Shown here: positions 36,100-45,640 of the stretch, one piece after another
How the letters are laid out: every line of letters begins with the position of its first letter
How positions within the stretch are numbered: the first letter of the stretch is position 1
Assembly: GCA_943789455.1 (NCBI GenBank)
Contig: CALSUE010000001.1
Span: 561,001-625,000, forward strand
DNA from: an uncultured Flavobacteriaceae bacterium
GTDB taxonomy: Bacteria; Bacteroidota; Bacteroidia; Flavobacteriales; Flavobacteriaceae
Direction: 5' to 3'
Length of the DNA: 64,000 nt
Notes under the pieces: model-generated
Seen by the model: the letters and a program-made list of their open reading frames with translations, nothing else
Told to the model about the DNA's origin: nothing
Database searches by the model: none
Made by a program: the position numbers and the translations under genes

Positions 36100-37332
36100 C
36101 TAATCTGCTCTTAAGGCTACTACGGGTTTAATTTGTGATGCTTTTCTAGCAGGAACTAAAGCGGCTATTAACCCTGAAATAATTAAAACAAAAGTGGCGC
36201 CAATGACCAATCCTTGACTAACACTTGGATCTTTAATGAAATAATCTTTTTCTAAGCTATTTCCTATTAAACTTAGAATATAGGTTCCTAAAGTTAAACC
36301 AAGATACCCTGCTATGGTGGTAATTAAGACAGACTCTTGAACTACCATTCCAACAATTGAAGAAGGTTTAGCGCCTAGGGCTTTTCGTATACCAAATTCT
36401 TTAGTTCTTTCTTTGATCACAAATATCATAATATTGCTGATACCAATTATTCCTGCAATAAGAGTACCAGAGCCTATAAAAACTACGATAAAAAAAAGTG
36501 CAATCATAAAAACATCAACTCCTTTTCTACCTTCAGCCATATTTCTAACAGACAAAGCGCTTTGGTCATCTGGATGAATATCCAGTTTGCTTCTCATATC
36601 TCTTTCTATAAGATTTCCAAAAGCTATGGCCTCATCTAAATTTAAATCTTGATTGTACCCAATTCTAATTTGATTTAAATACTCATTATTCCCATATAAT
36701 TTTTGTGCTGTAGTTACAGGAATATAGGCTACTCTCTCTTCATTGTCTCCGCCATCATCAGAAAAAATTCCAATAATTTTATAGGATATCCCTCCTACAT
36801 TGACTCGTTTACCCAATGCTAGTTTTTCTCCAAATAAATCAGACTTAATTAACCTACCTATTACGATTACTTTTGAGGATTCATTGATGTCTAGTTGATT
36901 TATGTATCTTCCCTCATCTATTATTGTTTTCTCTAAAAATTGATGATCGGGATGAACAGCTGTTACACTATAATTGTCTTGTTTATCATTATATGAAATA
37001 CTGAAATTTTTAAAAATTCTAGCAGTCATCAAATCTATCTTTGATTCATATTTGTCAGCTAAATAATCATAATCTGGATTCTTTAATTGAATTCTCCTAC
37101 CAGATTGTAATCCTTTGAACGGTTTTGTTGTTTTCCAGACCCTTACAATCATAGAATTTACAGCATCGTCTACAAACGCACCTTCAAATGTGTTTTTAAG
37201 ACCACTAACAACACCAAATAACAAGGTAAATAATAAAATAGCAAAAGCTACTGTAAAACCAGACATTACAGAACGTAATTTATTTTTATTTATGCTTTGG
37301 AAGATTTCCCTCCATCGATCTAAATCGAACAT
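36100..37332 (-). CDS. MacB-type ABC transporter permease (first of two)
   Basis: A 410-residue permease with the same layout as the next gene: a membrane helix near residues 20-45, a MacB_PCD periplasmic domain, and a C-terminal FtsX domain with VIKERTKEFGIRKALGAKPSS near 305. It is paralogous to the adjacent permease, the usual split arrangement in Bacteroidota where the MacB ATPase is a separate protein. It begins 2 bases after the ATPase stop. Confidence 0.91.
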   Translation of the reverse strand: MFDLDRWREIFQSINKNKLRSVMSGFTVAFAILLFTLLFGVVSGLKNTFEGAFVDDAVNSMIVRVWKTTKPFKGLQSGRRIQLKNPDYDYLADKYESKIDLMTARIFKNFSISYNDKQDNYSVTAVHPDHQFLEKTIIDEGRYINQLDINESSKVIVIGRLIKSDLFGEKLALGKRVNVGGISYKIIGIFSDDGGDNEERVAYIPVTTAQKLYGNNEYLNQIRIGYNQDLNLDEAIAFGNLIERDMRSKLDIHPDDQSALSVRNMAEGRKGVDVFMIALFFIVVFIGSGTLIAGIIGISNIMIFVIKERTKEFGIRKALGAKPSSIVGMVVQESVLITTIAGYLGLTLGTYILSLIGNSLEKDYFIKDPSVSQGLVIGATFVLIISGLIAALVPARKASQIKPVVALRAD

Positions 37333-37334
37333 AG

Positions 37335-38036
37335 TTAAACGGTTTTTACAGGGTTTCTTTGAACGTTGATAGTATCACTAATTATAATTCCGTCTTTTAA
37401 ACGAACTATTCGTTTAGTTTGATCAGCAACTTCCTCCTCGTGTGTAATCACAAAAACGGTCATTCCTTCATTATTGATGTCTTTCAATAAATCCATCACA
37501 GAATCTGTTGTTGTGGAATCTAATGCTCCCGTTGGTTCGTCTGCTAAAACAACCTTGGGTTGGGTTACTAAAGCCCTTGCTATAGCTACACGCTGTTTTT
37601 GACCACCAGATAATTCATTGGGTAAATGAGATGCCCAATCTTTAAGACCTACCTTATCTAAATACTCTAGCGCTATTTTTTGTCGCTCTTTTCTGGAGAC
37701 CCCTTTATAATATAATGGCAATGAAACATTCTCTAGCGCAGTTTTATATGAGATAAGGTTAAAAGATTGAAAAACAAACCCTAAAAATTTATTTCTAAGA
37801 ACTGCACCTTTTTTTTCATTTAAATTTTTAATTTCTTGACCATTTAAAAAATAATCACCCTCATCGTGCTCATCTAATAAACCAACTATGTTTAATAAAG
37901 TAGACTTACCTGAACCTGATGAACCCATAATTGAGACAAATTCACCTTCTTTAATATGTAAGTCTATACCCTTCAAAACATGTAAAGAATCTTTACCTAT
38001 GGGATACGATTTATGTAGGTTGTTTATACGAATCAT
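37335..38036 (-). CDS. MacB/LolD-type ABC transporter ATP-binding protein
   Basis: A 233-residue ATPase with Walker [13 protein letters not shown] (near 37-48), signature LSGGQKQRVAIARAL (near 141), Walker B VVLADEPTGALD and the His of ITHEEE. These features define the MacB/LolD/FtsE subgroup that drives mechanotransmission permeases. It is the first gene of the efflux operon, with two permeases and an adaptor following. It could export a peptide, lipid or antibiotic; nothing here decides which. Confidence 0.92.
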   Translation of the reverse strand: MIRINNLHKSYPIGKDSLHVLKGIDLHIKEGEFVSIMGSSGSGKSTLLNIVGLLDEHDEGDYFLNGQEIKNLNEKKGAVLRNKFLGFVFQSFNLISYKTALENVSLPLYYKGVSRKERQKIALEYLDKVGLKDWASHLPNELSGGQKQRVAIARALVTQPKVVLADEPTGALDSTTTDSVMDLLKDINNEGMTVFVITHEEEVADQTKRIVRLKDGIIISDTINVQRNPVKTV

Positions 38037-38215
38037 TTACCTAATTTATTTTTTGATAAAAGTAGCTAATAGGCAATATTACCGCTACTAATTTTATGTT
38101 AAAACGAATTACAATTTACTTGTAAATAGTGATACTCACATAAGACGTTTCCAAAATAAATTTGTTACACTAAATTTTAAATTTTTATGCATTATTTTTG
38201 CTGTATATGTTTAAA

Positions 38216-38635
38216 ATGATAGATACCATTCCTAATAACAAAAAGTTAATTTTATTTGACGGGGTCTGTAACTTATGTAATGAAGCTGTTTTAAAGATAA
38301 TTAAACAGGATAAAAGAAACATTTTTTTATTTACTGCACTTCAATCAAATACCGGTAAAAATATTATTAATGAATTAGGAATTGATACTTCAAAAATAGA
38401 CTCTATTGTGTTATATATTCCTGGAGAAGACTACTTTATAAAATCTGAAGCAGCTTTCAAAATTGCAAATGAATTTTACGGTATATGGAAACTCTTTCAA
38501 GTATTTAGAATTTTCCCTGTTTTTTTTAATGACTTTTTTTATGACTTTATTGCTAGAAATAGATACCGTTGGTTTGGAAAAAAAGAAGAATGTATGATCC
38601 CTACTAAAAAATTAAATTCTAAATTTTTAAATTAA
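38216..38635 (+). CDS. DCC family thiol-disulfide oxidoreductase (DUF393)
   Basis: A 139-residue protein of the DCC family, named for the N-terminal D-x-x-C-x-x-C motif, here LFDGVCNLCNEAV. It is related to thioredoxin-fold oxidoreductases; the substrate is unknown. I choose ATG at 38216 because relatives start about ten residues before this motif; ATG 38207 and TTG 38198 are possible alternatives. A TAAATTTG box (38157-38164) lies upstream. The HAD gene starts at the base after its stop. Confidence 0.88.
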   Translation: MIDTIPNNKKLILFDGVCNLCNEAVLKIIKQDKRNIFLFTALQSNTGKNIINELGIDTSKIDSIVLYIPGEDYFIKSEAAFKIANEFYGIWKLFQVFRIFPVFFNDFFYDFIARNRYRWFGKKEECMIPTKKLNSKFLN

Positions 38636-39301
38636 ATGAACTTTCCAAAAAAATTACAGTGTGTTATTTTTGATATGGATGGCGTTATTATCGATTCTGA
38701 AGAAATTCATAAAAAGGCATATTATGAGACTTTTAAAAGTTTAGGAGTTGATGTTTCTGAAGCACTTTACAAAACGTTAACTGGTTCATCTACAATTAAT
38801 GCATTTCAAAAGTTGGTAAATCATTTTAATCTAGATAATATTCCTGAAGATTTAGTTCTTCAAAAAAGAAAACGTTATGTAAATTACTTTGAAAATGACC
38901 CAACATTATCTCTGGTTCATGGAGTTAAAGATTTAATTCACTTCTTGTACGAACAAAATATTACGCTAGTTCTAGCCTCATCATCTGCTATGGTAAACAT
39001 CAATCGTGTTTTTTCTAGATTTGGTTTAAATCAATATTTTACTGCAAAAATTAGTGGTGCAGATCTTACAGCCTCTAAACCCCATCCTGAAATCTTTGAG
39101 AAAGCTGTCTTATTAGGAAATGCCTCTAATGAAAATTGTATTGTAATAGAAGATTCAGACAATGGAATAAAATCAGCCAACGATGCTGAAATTTTTGTTA
39201 TTGGATATAATAACCCATTTTCTGCTGATCAAACTTTAAAAAATGCTGATCTAATTATTGAGGATTTTAGTGAACTAAAAAAACGAATAGGCCAAAGTTA
39301 A
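38636..39301 (+). CDS. HAD-family phosphatase, beta-phosphoglucomutase-like
   Basis: A 221-residue HAD subfamily IA hydrolase. Motif I is IFDMDGVIIDSEE (Asp near residues 13 and 15), motif II the Ser in LASSSAMVN, motif III the Lys in ASKPHPE, and motif IV VIEDSDNGI. The DGVIIDSE form with a helical cap fits beta-phosphoglucomutase or small-sugar phosphatases; the substrate is unknown. Its start follows the DCC stop with no gap. Confidence 0.9.
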   Translation: MNFPKKLQCVIFDMDGVIIDSEEIHKKAYYETFKSLGVDVSEALYKTLTGSSTINAFQKLVNHFNLDNIPEDLVLQKRKRYVNYFENDPTLSLVHGVKDLIHFLYEQNITLVLASSSAMVNINRVFSRFGLNQYFTAKISGADLTASKPHPEIFEKAVLLGNASNENCIVIEDSDNGIKSANDAEIFVIGYNNPFSADQTLKNADLIIEDFSELKKRIGQS

Positions 39302-39350
39302 TAACCTAGTGACAATATATAAAATCACTTTTTACACTTACTAACTAAAA

Positions 39351-39857
39351 ATGAAAATTTATAATAGTCAAATTCAAGATATCGATAACATATTTGAGCT
39401 TTATAAAATAGCTACTGATTATCAACAACAGAAATCTATGGTTGCTTGGCCAAATTTCAAAAAAACACTGATTGAAAAAGAAATTCATGAAAATAGACAA
39501 TGGAAACTTATCATAGACCAACAAATTGCTTGTGTTTGGGCAACTACAGATAGCGATCCCCAAATTTGGGGATTAAAAAATAATGAGCCCTCAATTTATA
39601 TTCATAGAATAGCAACAAACCCTAGCTTTAGAGGAAGATCTTTAGTGAAAGAGATTGTAACATGGTCTAAAAAATATGCACAAGGAAGAAATAAAAAATA
39701 CATTAGAATGGACACTGTTGGTGAGAATATTGGACTCATAACTCACTATAAAAAATGTGGATTTGATTTTATAGGCCTATCAAAATTACAACATACTTCA
39801 GAACTCCCACTACACTACCAAAATGCAACAGTTAGTTTATTTCAAATAACTGTTTAG
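39351..39857 (+). CDS. GNAT family N-acetyltransferase
   Basis: A 168-residue GNAT-fold acetyltransferase. The acetyl-CoA site reads HRIATNPSFRGRSLVKEIVTW (near 90), a variant of R/Q-x2-G-x-G/A with GRS, followed by MDTVGENIGLITHYKKCGF as motif B. The substrate is unknown. It lies 49 bases after the HAD gene and ends at a strong bidirectional terminator shared with typA. Confidence 0.85.
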   Translation: MKIYNSQIQDIDNIFELYKIATDYQQQKSMVAWPNFKKTLIEKEIHENRQWKLIIDQQIACVWATTDSDPQIWGLKNNEPSIYIHRIATNPSFRGRSLVKEIVTWSKKYAQGRNKKYIRMDTVGENIGLITHYKKCGFDFIGLSKLQHTSELPLHYQNATVSLFQITV

Positions 39858-39892
39858 AATAATTAATTAAATTCATTTCAGAATTTAAAAAA

Positions 39893-39926
39893 TAAAAAAA
39901 GCTCAAGTAAAACTTGAGCTTTTTCA
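39893..39926. terminator. Bidirectional terminator between the GNAT gene and typA
   Basis: A 9-bp perfect stem AGCTCAAGT/ACTTGAGCT (39900-39908 with 39912-39920) and loop AAA, flanked by A7 and T5. It lies between two converging genes and can serve both. Confidence 0.9.
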
Positions 39927-39940
39927 TATATATATAATCC

Positions 39941-41713
39941 TTATGGTCTGTAGGTAATTTTACGCATACGTAAGCTTTCTGGAGTGACTTCTAAATACTC
40001 ATCTCCTTTAATGTACTCCATACATTCCTCTAATGAAAAATCTACTTTAGGAGCAATTTTCATTGCATCATCTGTACCAGATTTTCTCATGTTTGTTAAT
40101 TGTTTCCCTTTAATTAAATTCACACCCATATCAGAATCTTTGCTGTTTTCTCCAACAACCTGACCAATATAAATTTCTTGATTAATATCTATAAAGAAAC
40201 GTCCTCTATCTTGCAATCTATCTATTGCGTATGCTGTAGCTTTACCAGCTGCAGAAGATACAATAGCTCCTTTAATATCTTCAGAAAAATCGCCTTTGTA
40301 AGCTCCGTATTCAGAAAATCTATGGTTAATAATTGCTGTACCTGCTGTTGCGGTTAAAATTTTATTACGCAGGCCTATTAATCCTCTAGATGGGATGGTA
40401 AATTCTAAATGTTGTAAATCTCCTTTGGGCTCCATCACTAATAAATCTCCTTTTCTTAGAGAAACTAAATTAATTGCTTTAGAGGCAACTTCTTCAGGGA
40501 CATCTATAGATAAAGTTTCATAAGGTTCTGATTTTACACCATCAATATCTTTAATAATTACTTGAGGTCTTCCTACTTGTAATTCATACCCCTCTCTACG
40601 CATGGTTTCAATCAGTACAGATAAATGTAAAATTCCACGTCCAAAAACGTTAAACTTATCTTCTGTATCAGTTTCATCTACACGTAAGGCCAAATTCTTC
40701 TCCATCTCTTTAAACAAACGATCACGTAAGTGACGAGAGGTTACAAACTTTCCTTCTTTACCAAAGAAAGGAGAGTTGTTAATGGTAAACAACATACTCA
40801 TTGTAGGTTGATCTACTTCTATTCTTGGCAATGCTTCAGGGTTTTCAATATCTGCAATGGTATCTCCAATTTCAAAACCTTCTAATCCTGTTATTGCACA
40901 AATATCTCCACTTCTTACTTTAGAAGTTTTGGCTTTCCCCATTCCTTCAAAAACGTGTAATTCTTTAATTCTAACTTTTTTAGTAGAACCATCTCTTTTA
41001 CACAACATATAATCTTTATTCTCTTCTAAATCACCTCTAAAAACTCGTCCTATTGCTATTCTTCCTGTAAAAGAAGAAAAATCTAAAGAAGTGATTTGCA
41101 TTTGAGGAGATCCTTCTCTGTAAGGAGCTTCAGGTATAGATTCTATTACAGCATCTAATAAATCTAAAATATTATCTTTTGGATCTTGCCAGTCTGTACT
41201 CATCCAACCATTCTTAGCAGAACCATAAATAGTAGTAAAGTCTAATTGATCTTCTGTAGCTTCTAAAGCAAACATTAAATCAAATACTTTTTCATGAACT
41301 ATGTCTGGAGTACAATTTTCTTTGTCAACTTTGTTAACGACAACTATAGGTGTTAAGCCTAATTCTAAGGCTTTTCCTAACACAAATCTAGTTTGTGGCA
41401 TTGGTCCTTCAAAAGCATCTACCAATAATAATACACCATCTGCCATTTTTAATACTCGCTCTACTTCACCACCAAAATCTGCGTGACCAGGTGTATCTAT
41501 TACATTAATTTTTACTCCTTTGTAGTTAACAGATACGTTTTTAGATAAAATAGTAATTCCTCTCTCTCTTTCAAGATCATTATTATCTAGCAATAAATCT
41601 TTTCGTTCCTTACGATCGTCTAAAATTTTTGCTTGATCTATAATTTTATCTACTAGCGTTGTCTTACCATGATCTACGTGAGCTATAATGGCAATGTTTC
41701 TTATTGATTGCAT
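39941..41713 (-). CDS. typA: Translational GTPase TypA/BipA
   Basis: TypA is a ribosome-binding GTPase of the EF-G family that aids 50S assembly and stress adaptation. The 590-residue product has G1 [10 protein letters not shown] (residues 11-20), G3 [12 protein letters not shown]4 NKVDK and the EF-G-like domains, ending in the family C-terminal domain with [28 protein letters not shown] -7 box lies about 20 bases upstream. The length is normal. Confidence 0.96.
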   Translation of the reverse strand: MQSIRNIAIIAHVDHGKTTLVDKIIDQAKILDDRKERKDLLLDNNDLERERGITILSKNVSVNYKGVKINVIDTPGHADFGGEVERVLKMADGVLLLVDAFEGPMPQTRFVLGKALELGLTPIVVVNKVDKENCTPDIVHEKVFDLMFALEATEDQLDFTTIYGSAKNGWMSTDWQDPKDNILDLLDAVIESIPEAPYREGSPQMQITSLDFSSFTGRIAIGRVFRGDLEENKDYMLCKRDGSTKKVRIKELHVFEGMGKAKTSKVRSGDICAITGLEGFEIGDTIADIENPEALPRIEVDQPTMSMLFTINNSPFFGKEGKFVTSRHLRDRLFKEMEKNLALRVDETDTEDKFNVFGRGILHLSVLIETMRREGYELQVGRPQVIIKDIDGVKSEPYETLSIDVPEEVASKAINLVSLRKGDLLVMEPKGDLQHLEFTIPSRGLIGLRNKILTATAGTAIINHRFSEYGAYKGDFSEDIKGAIVSSAAGKATAYAIDRLQDRGRFFIDINQEIYIGQVVGENSKDSDMGVNLIKGKQLTNMRKSGTDDAMKIAPKVDFSLEECMEYIKGDEYLEVTPESLRMRKITYRP

Positions 41714-41733
41714 ACTTGCTTTTTTTGAAGTTG

Positions 41734-41741
41734 CAAAAGTA
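41734..41741 (-). promoter_or_regulatory. -7 element of typA
   Basis: TACTTTTG on the minus strand matches TAnnTTTG about 21 bases before the typA ATG. A -33 TTG is not evident. Confidence 0.45.
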
Positions 41742-41774
41742 GTGTTTTACTTTAAGAGAAAAGAAGATTTTGAA

Positions 41775-42068
41775 TTAATTTACTGGTTCATCATCCTCCC
41801 TAAAAGCACTAGGTAAAATATCAGGTATTAACTTGATTAACAATGGTAATAACAAGGCGCCTCCTGGTAGCATAAAAACAGTAAATGCGGGTATAGCTTT
41901 ACAAATATCTAATAATTGAATTCTAACTTTCTCTTTTTCATCTTCAGAGAGTGAAGAATGCGTAGATTTTTTAATTAAAAAAACAGCTTCTTTGCTCTGC
42001 TGAAGTTCTTTAACTAAGCGCTTTTTATTTTTTTGAAGGAGCTCTTTTATTTCTTCTACTGTATTCAT
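41775..42068 (-). CDS. Small LETM1-like protein coupled to proline dehydrogenase
   Basis: A 97-residue protein. The N-terminal half is a charged helix (IKELLQKNKKRLVKEL); the C-terminal half carries a hydrophobic segment AFTVFMLPGGALLLPLLIKL followed by PDILPSAFRED, which resembles the conserved core of LETM1-type membrane proteins. It overlaps the proline dehydrogenase gene by 4 bases (ATGA), so the two are coupled. The function is unknown; a membrane-associated partner is possible. Confidence 0.72.
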   Translation of the reverse strand: MNTVEEIKELLQKNKKRLVKELQQSKEAVFLIKKSTHSSLSEDEKEKVRIQLLDICKAIPAFTVFMLPGGALLLPLLIKLIPDILPSAFREDDEPVN

Positions 42069-43228
42069 TCTAATTTTCTTCTTACTCTTTCTTCTTTAAT
42101 TAAATTTAACTCTCTATTGGTTTGTCCTGCTACAGAAGTGTTTTCCTCAGCTCTTCTTATAAGATAAGGCATCACATCTCTAACAGGTCCAAAAGGAACA
42201 TATTTAGCTGTATTGTATCCTTCTTTAGCTAAATTAAAACTTATGTGGTCACTCATACCGTATAATTGACCAAACCATAATCGTTGATCAGAAGGACTTA
42301 TTTTATGTTTTTTTGCTAAACCTAATAATAAATAAGAGCTTTCTTCATTGTGTGATCCAGCAAAAAGAGCCATTTTATTATGTTCCATCATAAATTTTAT
42401 GGCAGCATTAAAATTTATATCGGTAGCAATTTTATCTTTACAAATAGGAGATGGATACTTGTTTTCTCTTGCTCTTTGCCTTTCTTTCTCCATATAAGCA
42501 CCACGAACTATTTTTAACCCTATGTGATAGTTTCCTTTCAAAGCTTTTTGATGTAATGATTTTAAATATTCCAACCTATCATGACGATACATTTGTAATG
42601 TATTAAAAACAATAGCTTTATCTACATTATATTTTTCCATTAGATTCTCAACCAATACGTCTGCTGCATCTTGCATCCAACTCTCTTCTGCATCAATTAA
42701 AATAGGAACGTCGTATTTTAGTGCTTTATCGCATATTTCATAGTAACGATTCATCACAGCAACCCACTCAGTTTTTTCTTCATTGGAGAGTGGTTTTTTT
42801 TCTGTAATTTTTTGGTATAAAGAAAACCGACCAACTCCTGTGGGTTTAAAAACTACAAATGGAATTGCATCTTTTTTCTTAGCAAATTCAATATTCTTTA
42901 ATGTTTTAGCTTTTACAATATCAAATTGTTCTTCTGTTTCTTTACCCTCTACAGAATAATCTAAAACGGAATAAACACCGTTGTTATGCATATTTTCAAT
43001 ATTCAAAATACAATCCTCTTCTGTTATACCACCACAAAAATGATCAAATACAGTTGATCGTATAAGTCCTTCAACTGGTAAATGAGCCTTTAATGCAAAA
43101 TTTGTTACTGCTGTACCAATTTTTACCATTGGTTGACTTTGAATTAATTTAAATAGAAAGAATGCTCTTTCTAATTCTGAATCTGACTTCAATGAAAAAG
43201 CAATTTTGGTATTGTTAAAGAGTTTCAT
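42065..43228 (-). CDS. Proline dehydrogenase
   Basis: A 387-residue FAD enzyme that oxidises proline to pyrroline-5-carboxylate, feeding electrons to the respiratory chain. It is the stand-alone PRODH type, without the aldehyde dehydrogenase fusion of PutA. Key parts of the barrel are ILIDAEESWMQDAAD, LKIVRGAYMEKERQRA (the RGAY motif near residue 240), AGSHNEESS and WFGQLYGMSDHIS. The matching P5C dehydrogenase gene is not in the window. It is coupled to the small LETM1-like gene. Confidence 0.93.
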   Translation of the reverse strand: MKLFNNTKIAFSLKSDSELERAFFLFKLIQSQPMVKIGTAVTNFALKAHLPVEGLIRSTVFDHFCGGITEEDCILNIENMHNNGVYSVLDYSVEGKETEEQFDIVKAKTLKNIEFAKKKDAIPFVVFKPTGVGRFSLYQKITEKKPLSNEEKTEWVAVMNRYYEICDKALKYDVPILIDAEESWMQDAADVLVENLMEKYNVDKAIVFNTLQMYRHDRLEYLKSLHQKALKGNYHIGLKIVRGAYMEKERQRARENKYPSPICKDKIATDINFNAAIKFMMEHNKMALFAGSHNEESSYLLLGLAKKHKISPSDQRLWFGQLYGMSDHISFNLAKEGYNTAKYVPFGPVRDVMPYLIRRAEENTSVAGQTNRELNLIKEERVRRKLE

Positions 43229-43316
43229 TATTTAAATATATGTACCAACAAAGATAACCACCTTGCTTAAATTATTCAATATTTTGTAGTTTATTTGTAC
43301 TTGAAATTTATAGGAC

Positions 43317-44375
43317 ATGAAATCTATTAAAGCAGCTACATATTATATTCATTTTAAGCAAAATGGATATAGAGAATTAAATACCTTAATTCAAAATAAA
43401 AATTATTCTTCAATTTTTATTTTAGTTGATGAAAATACATTAGAATGTTGTTATCCAAAATTTATTCCTTTACTAGAAACAGATAAAAGAATAGAAATTA
43501 TAGAAATTGAATCAGGAGAAATTAATAAAAACTTAGATACTTGTAGTGGAGTTTGGAATGCACTAACCGAATTAAACGCAGACAGAAACAGTTTATTAAT
43601 CACCCTTGGTGGTGGCGTTATCACAGATCTAGGTGGTTTTGTAGCAGCTACATATAAACGTGGTATTGATTTTGTAAATATACCAACAACTTTACTAAGT
43701 ATGGTAGATGCCTCTGTAGGTGGAAAGACTGGAGTAGATTTGGGAGTTTTAAAAAATCAAATAGGATTATTTGTAAATCCAAAAACTGTTATAATTGATG
43801 AAGGTTTTTTAGCTACGCTAGAAGAGAGAGAATCTAGGTCTGGTGTTGCAGAAATTATAAAATATGGATTAACCTATGATACCCGTTTAATTGATGATTT
43901 AAAAACTTTTGAAAAATCAACTATTAATAAAATTATTCATAGATCTATAGAAATTAAAAATGAAATAGTTTTAAAAGATCCGAAAGAACAAGGACTAAGA
44001 AAGGTTTTAAATTTTGGACATACATTAGGACATGCCATAGAGTCTTATTTTTTAGGTAATAATAATAAAGATAATCTTACCCATGGTGAAGCTATAGCTA
44101 TAGGTATGGTTTGTGAATCATATCTTTCATATAAAGTTCTAAAGTTACCTATTGAAAAACTAAGTATTGTCAAAAATATGATAAGTGCTATGTATGAAAA
44201 AGTAACTATTGAAAAGGATGACTATGCTGCTATTTTTGAGTTATTAAAGCACGATAAAAAAAACAATAACGGCGAGGTTAACTTCGTTTTGTTAAATGAT
44301 TTTGAAGAATTTAAATTGGATTGTAAAATAAGTACTAAATTACTGATTGAGAGTATTGAGTATTATAATTCTTAA
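43317..44375 (+). CDS. aroB: 3-dehydroquinate synthase
   Basis: AroB converts DAHP to 3-dehydroquinate, step two of the shikimate pathway, using NAD and a divalent metal. The 352-residue product has the NAD-binding GGGVITDLGGFVAATYKRG (near residue 100), PTTLLSMVDASVGGKTGVD, and metal ligands in SGVAEIIKYG (Glu) and LNFGHTLGHAIE (His). The length is normal. It converges on bshA with a 4-base overlap of stop regions. Confidence 0.95.
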   Translation: MKSIKAATYYIHFKQNGYRELNTLIQNKNYSSIFILVDENTLECCYPKFIPLLETDKRIEIIEIESGEINKNLDTCSGVWNALTELNADRNSLLITLGGGVITDLGGFVAATYKRGIDFVNIPTTLLSMVDASVGGKTGVDLGVLKNQIGLFVNPKTVIIDEGFLATLEERESRSGVAEIIKYGLTYDTRLIDDLKTFEKSTINKIIHRSIEIKNEIVLKDPKEQGLRKVLNFGHTLGHAIESYFLGNNNKDNLTHGEAIAIGMVCESYLSYKVLKLPIEKLSIVKNMISAMYEKVTIEKDDYAAIFELLKHDKKNNNGEVNFVLLNDFEEFKLDCKISTKLLIESIEYYNS

Positions 44376-45505
44376 TGAATTTTATGTAAAGCGGCATTAT
44401 AAATATTTTCATACACTGGTAATATATTATCTAAACAAAATTGTTTAGTATGCTCTTTGGCAGCTTTTTTAAATTTCATTAAAGTTTCATCATCTTTCAA
44501 AATTGATATCGCATTCATTGCCATTTTATCACAGTCTCCTAAATTACTAAGATAACCTGTCTTACCTTGGATATTTACCTCTGACAAACCTCCAGTATTG
44601 GTAGAAATAACAGCGGTTGAAGCGGCCATTGCCTCTAAAGCTGCCAATCCAAAACTTTCACTTTCAGAAGGCAACAAAAAAACATCAGTATAACAAAGAA
44701 TTTTAGATATTTCGTTACTGTTTCCCAAGAAGATAACTTTATCTTTTATGCCTAACTTTTTTACCAATAACTCTGCATTTCTTTTTTCTGGACCTTCACC
44801 TACCATTAAAAGTTTAGCCGGAATCTGTTTTTGTACATTATAAAATATTTTTACAACATCTTCTATTCGTTTTACAGGCCTAAAATTTGAAATATGTGTT
44901 AAAATCCGTTCTTCTGGTTTTGCTACAGCTATTCGTTGGCATTCGTTTTGTGATTCACGATCATACTTTTCTGTATCAATAAAATTATGAACTACTTTAA
45001 TTTCATTGGTAATTGAAAATAAACGAAGGGTATCCTGTTTCAAACTATTTGAAACTGAAGTAACCACATCAGAATTATTAATACTAAACTCTACAGCTGT
45101 CTTATAACTTGGATGACTTCCAACCAAAGTAATATCTGTTCCGTGAAGAGTTGTCACTACTTTTATATCTATCCCTTTCTCTTTTAACATCATCTTTGCC
45201 ATATAAGCTGCATAAGCATGAGGAATTGCGTAATGAACATGTAAGATTTCTAAGTTGTATTTAGAAACAACTTCTACTAATTTGGTAGACAATGCAAGTT
45301 CATAGGGTTGATATTGAAATAATGGATATTCCTCCAATAATACTTCATGAAAATGTAACTTATGAGAAATAAAGTCTAGGCGAACGGGTAAATTATAAGT
45401 AACAAAATGAACTTCGTGCCCCTTGTCTGCTAGAGCCATTCCTAATTCTGTAGCTACTACTCCACTTCCACCAAATGTTGGATAACAAACAATTCCTATT
45501 CGCAT
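44372..45505 (-). CDS. bshA: N-acetyl-alpha-D-glucosaminyl L-malate synthase BshA
   Basis: BshA is the first enzyme of bacillithiol synthesis; it joins UDP-GlcNAc and L-malate. It is a GT4 glycosyltransferase. The 377-residue product begins MRIGIVCYPTFGGSGVVATELG, the BshA hallmark, and has TTLHGTDITLVGSHPSY, HISNFRPVKRIED and the nucleotide-binding E-x7-E region ESESFGLAALEAMA. A TATCTTTG box lies upstream. bshB1 is 17 kb away. Confidence 0.94.
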   Translation of the reverse strand: MRIGIVCYPTFGGSGVVATELGMALADKGHEVHFVTYNLPVRLDFISHKLHFHEVLLEEYPLFQYQPYELALSTKLVEVVSKYNLEILHVHYAIPHAYAAYMAKMMLKEKGIDIKVVTTLHGTDITLVGSHPSYKTAVEFSINNSDVVTSVSNSLKQDTLRLFSITNEIKVVHNFIDTEKYDRESQNECQRIAVAKPEERILTHISNFRPVKRIEDVVKIFYNVQKQIPAKLLMVGEGPEKRNAELLVKKLGIKDKVIFLGNSNEISKILCYTDVFLLPSESESFGLAALEAMAASTAVISTNTGGLSEVNIQGKTGYLSNLGDCDKMAMNAISILKDDETLMKFKKAAKEHTKQFCLDNILPVYENIYNAALHKIH

Positions 45506-45528
45506 TTTATTATTTAAAAATATCTTTA

Positions 45529-45536
45529 CAAAGATA
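45529..45536 (-). promoter_or_regulatory. -7 element of bshA
   Basis: TATCTTTG on the minus strand, 23 bases before the bshA ATG, matches TAnnTTTG. No clear TTG lies at -33. Confidence 0.45.
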
Positions 45537-45589
45537 CTTTTTTACTACTGGTGCATATCTAAATAAAAACATAAAAAAAAGTTAGAGTA

Positions 45590-45618
45590 AAAAAAACCTA
45601 TTGAATATCAATAGGTAT
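45590..45618 (-). terminator. Terminator after the transketolase gene
   Basis: A 9-bp perfect stem ACCTATTGA/TCAATAGGT (45597-45605 with 45609-45617), loop ATA, followed on the minus strand by T7. It separates the transketolase half from bshA, so they are separate transcripts. Confidence 0.85.
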
Positions 45619-45640
45619 TTAATTTCGTTATTAATTATTG

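Noticed and set aside
33697..38036. Antibiotic-resistance island
   Set aside because: The MacAB-type operon is common core equipment in this phylum, with no base-composition change, mobile genes or resistance partner nearby.
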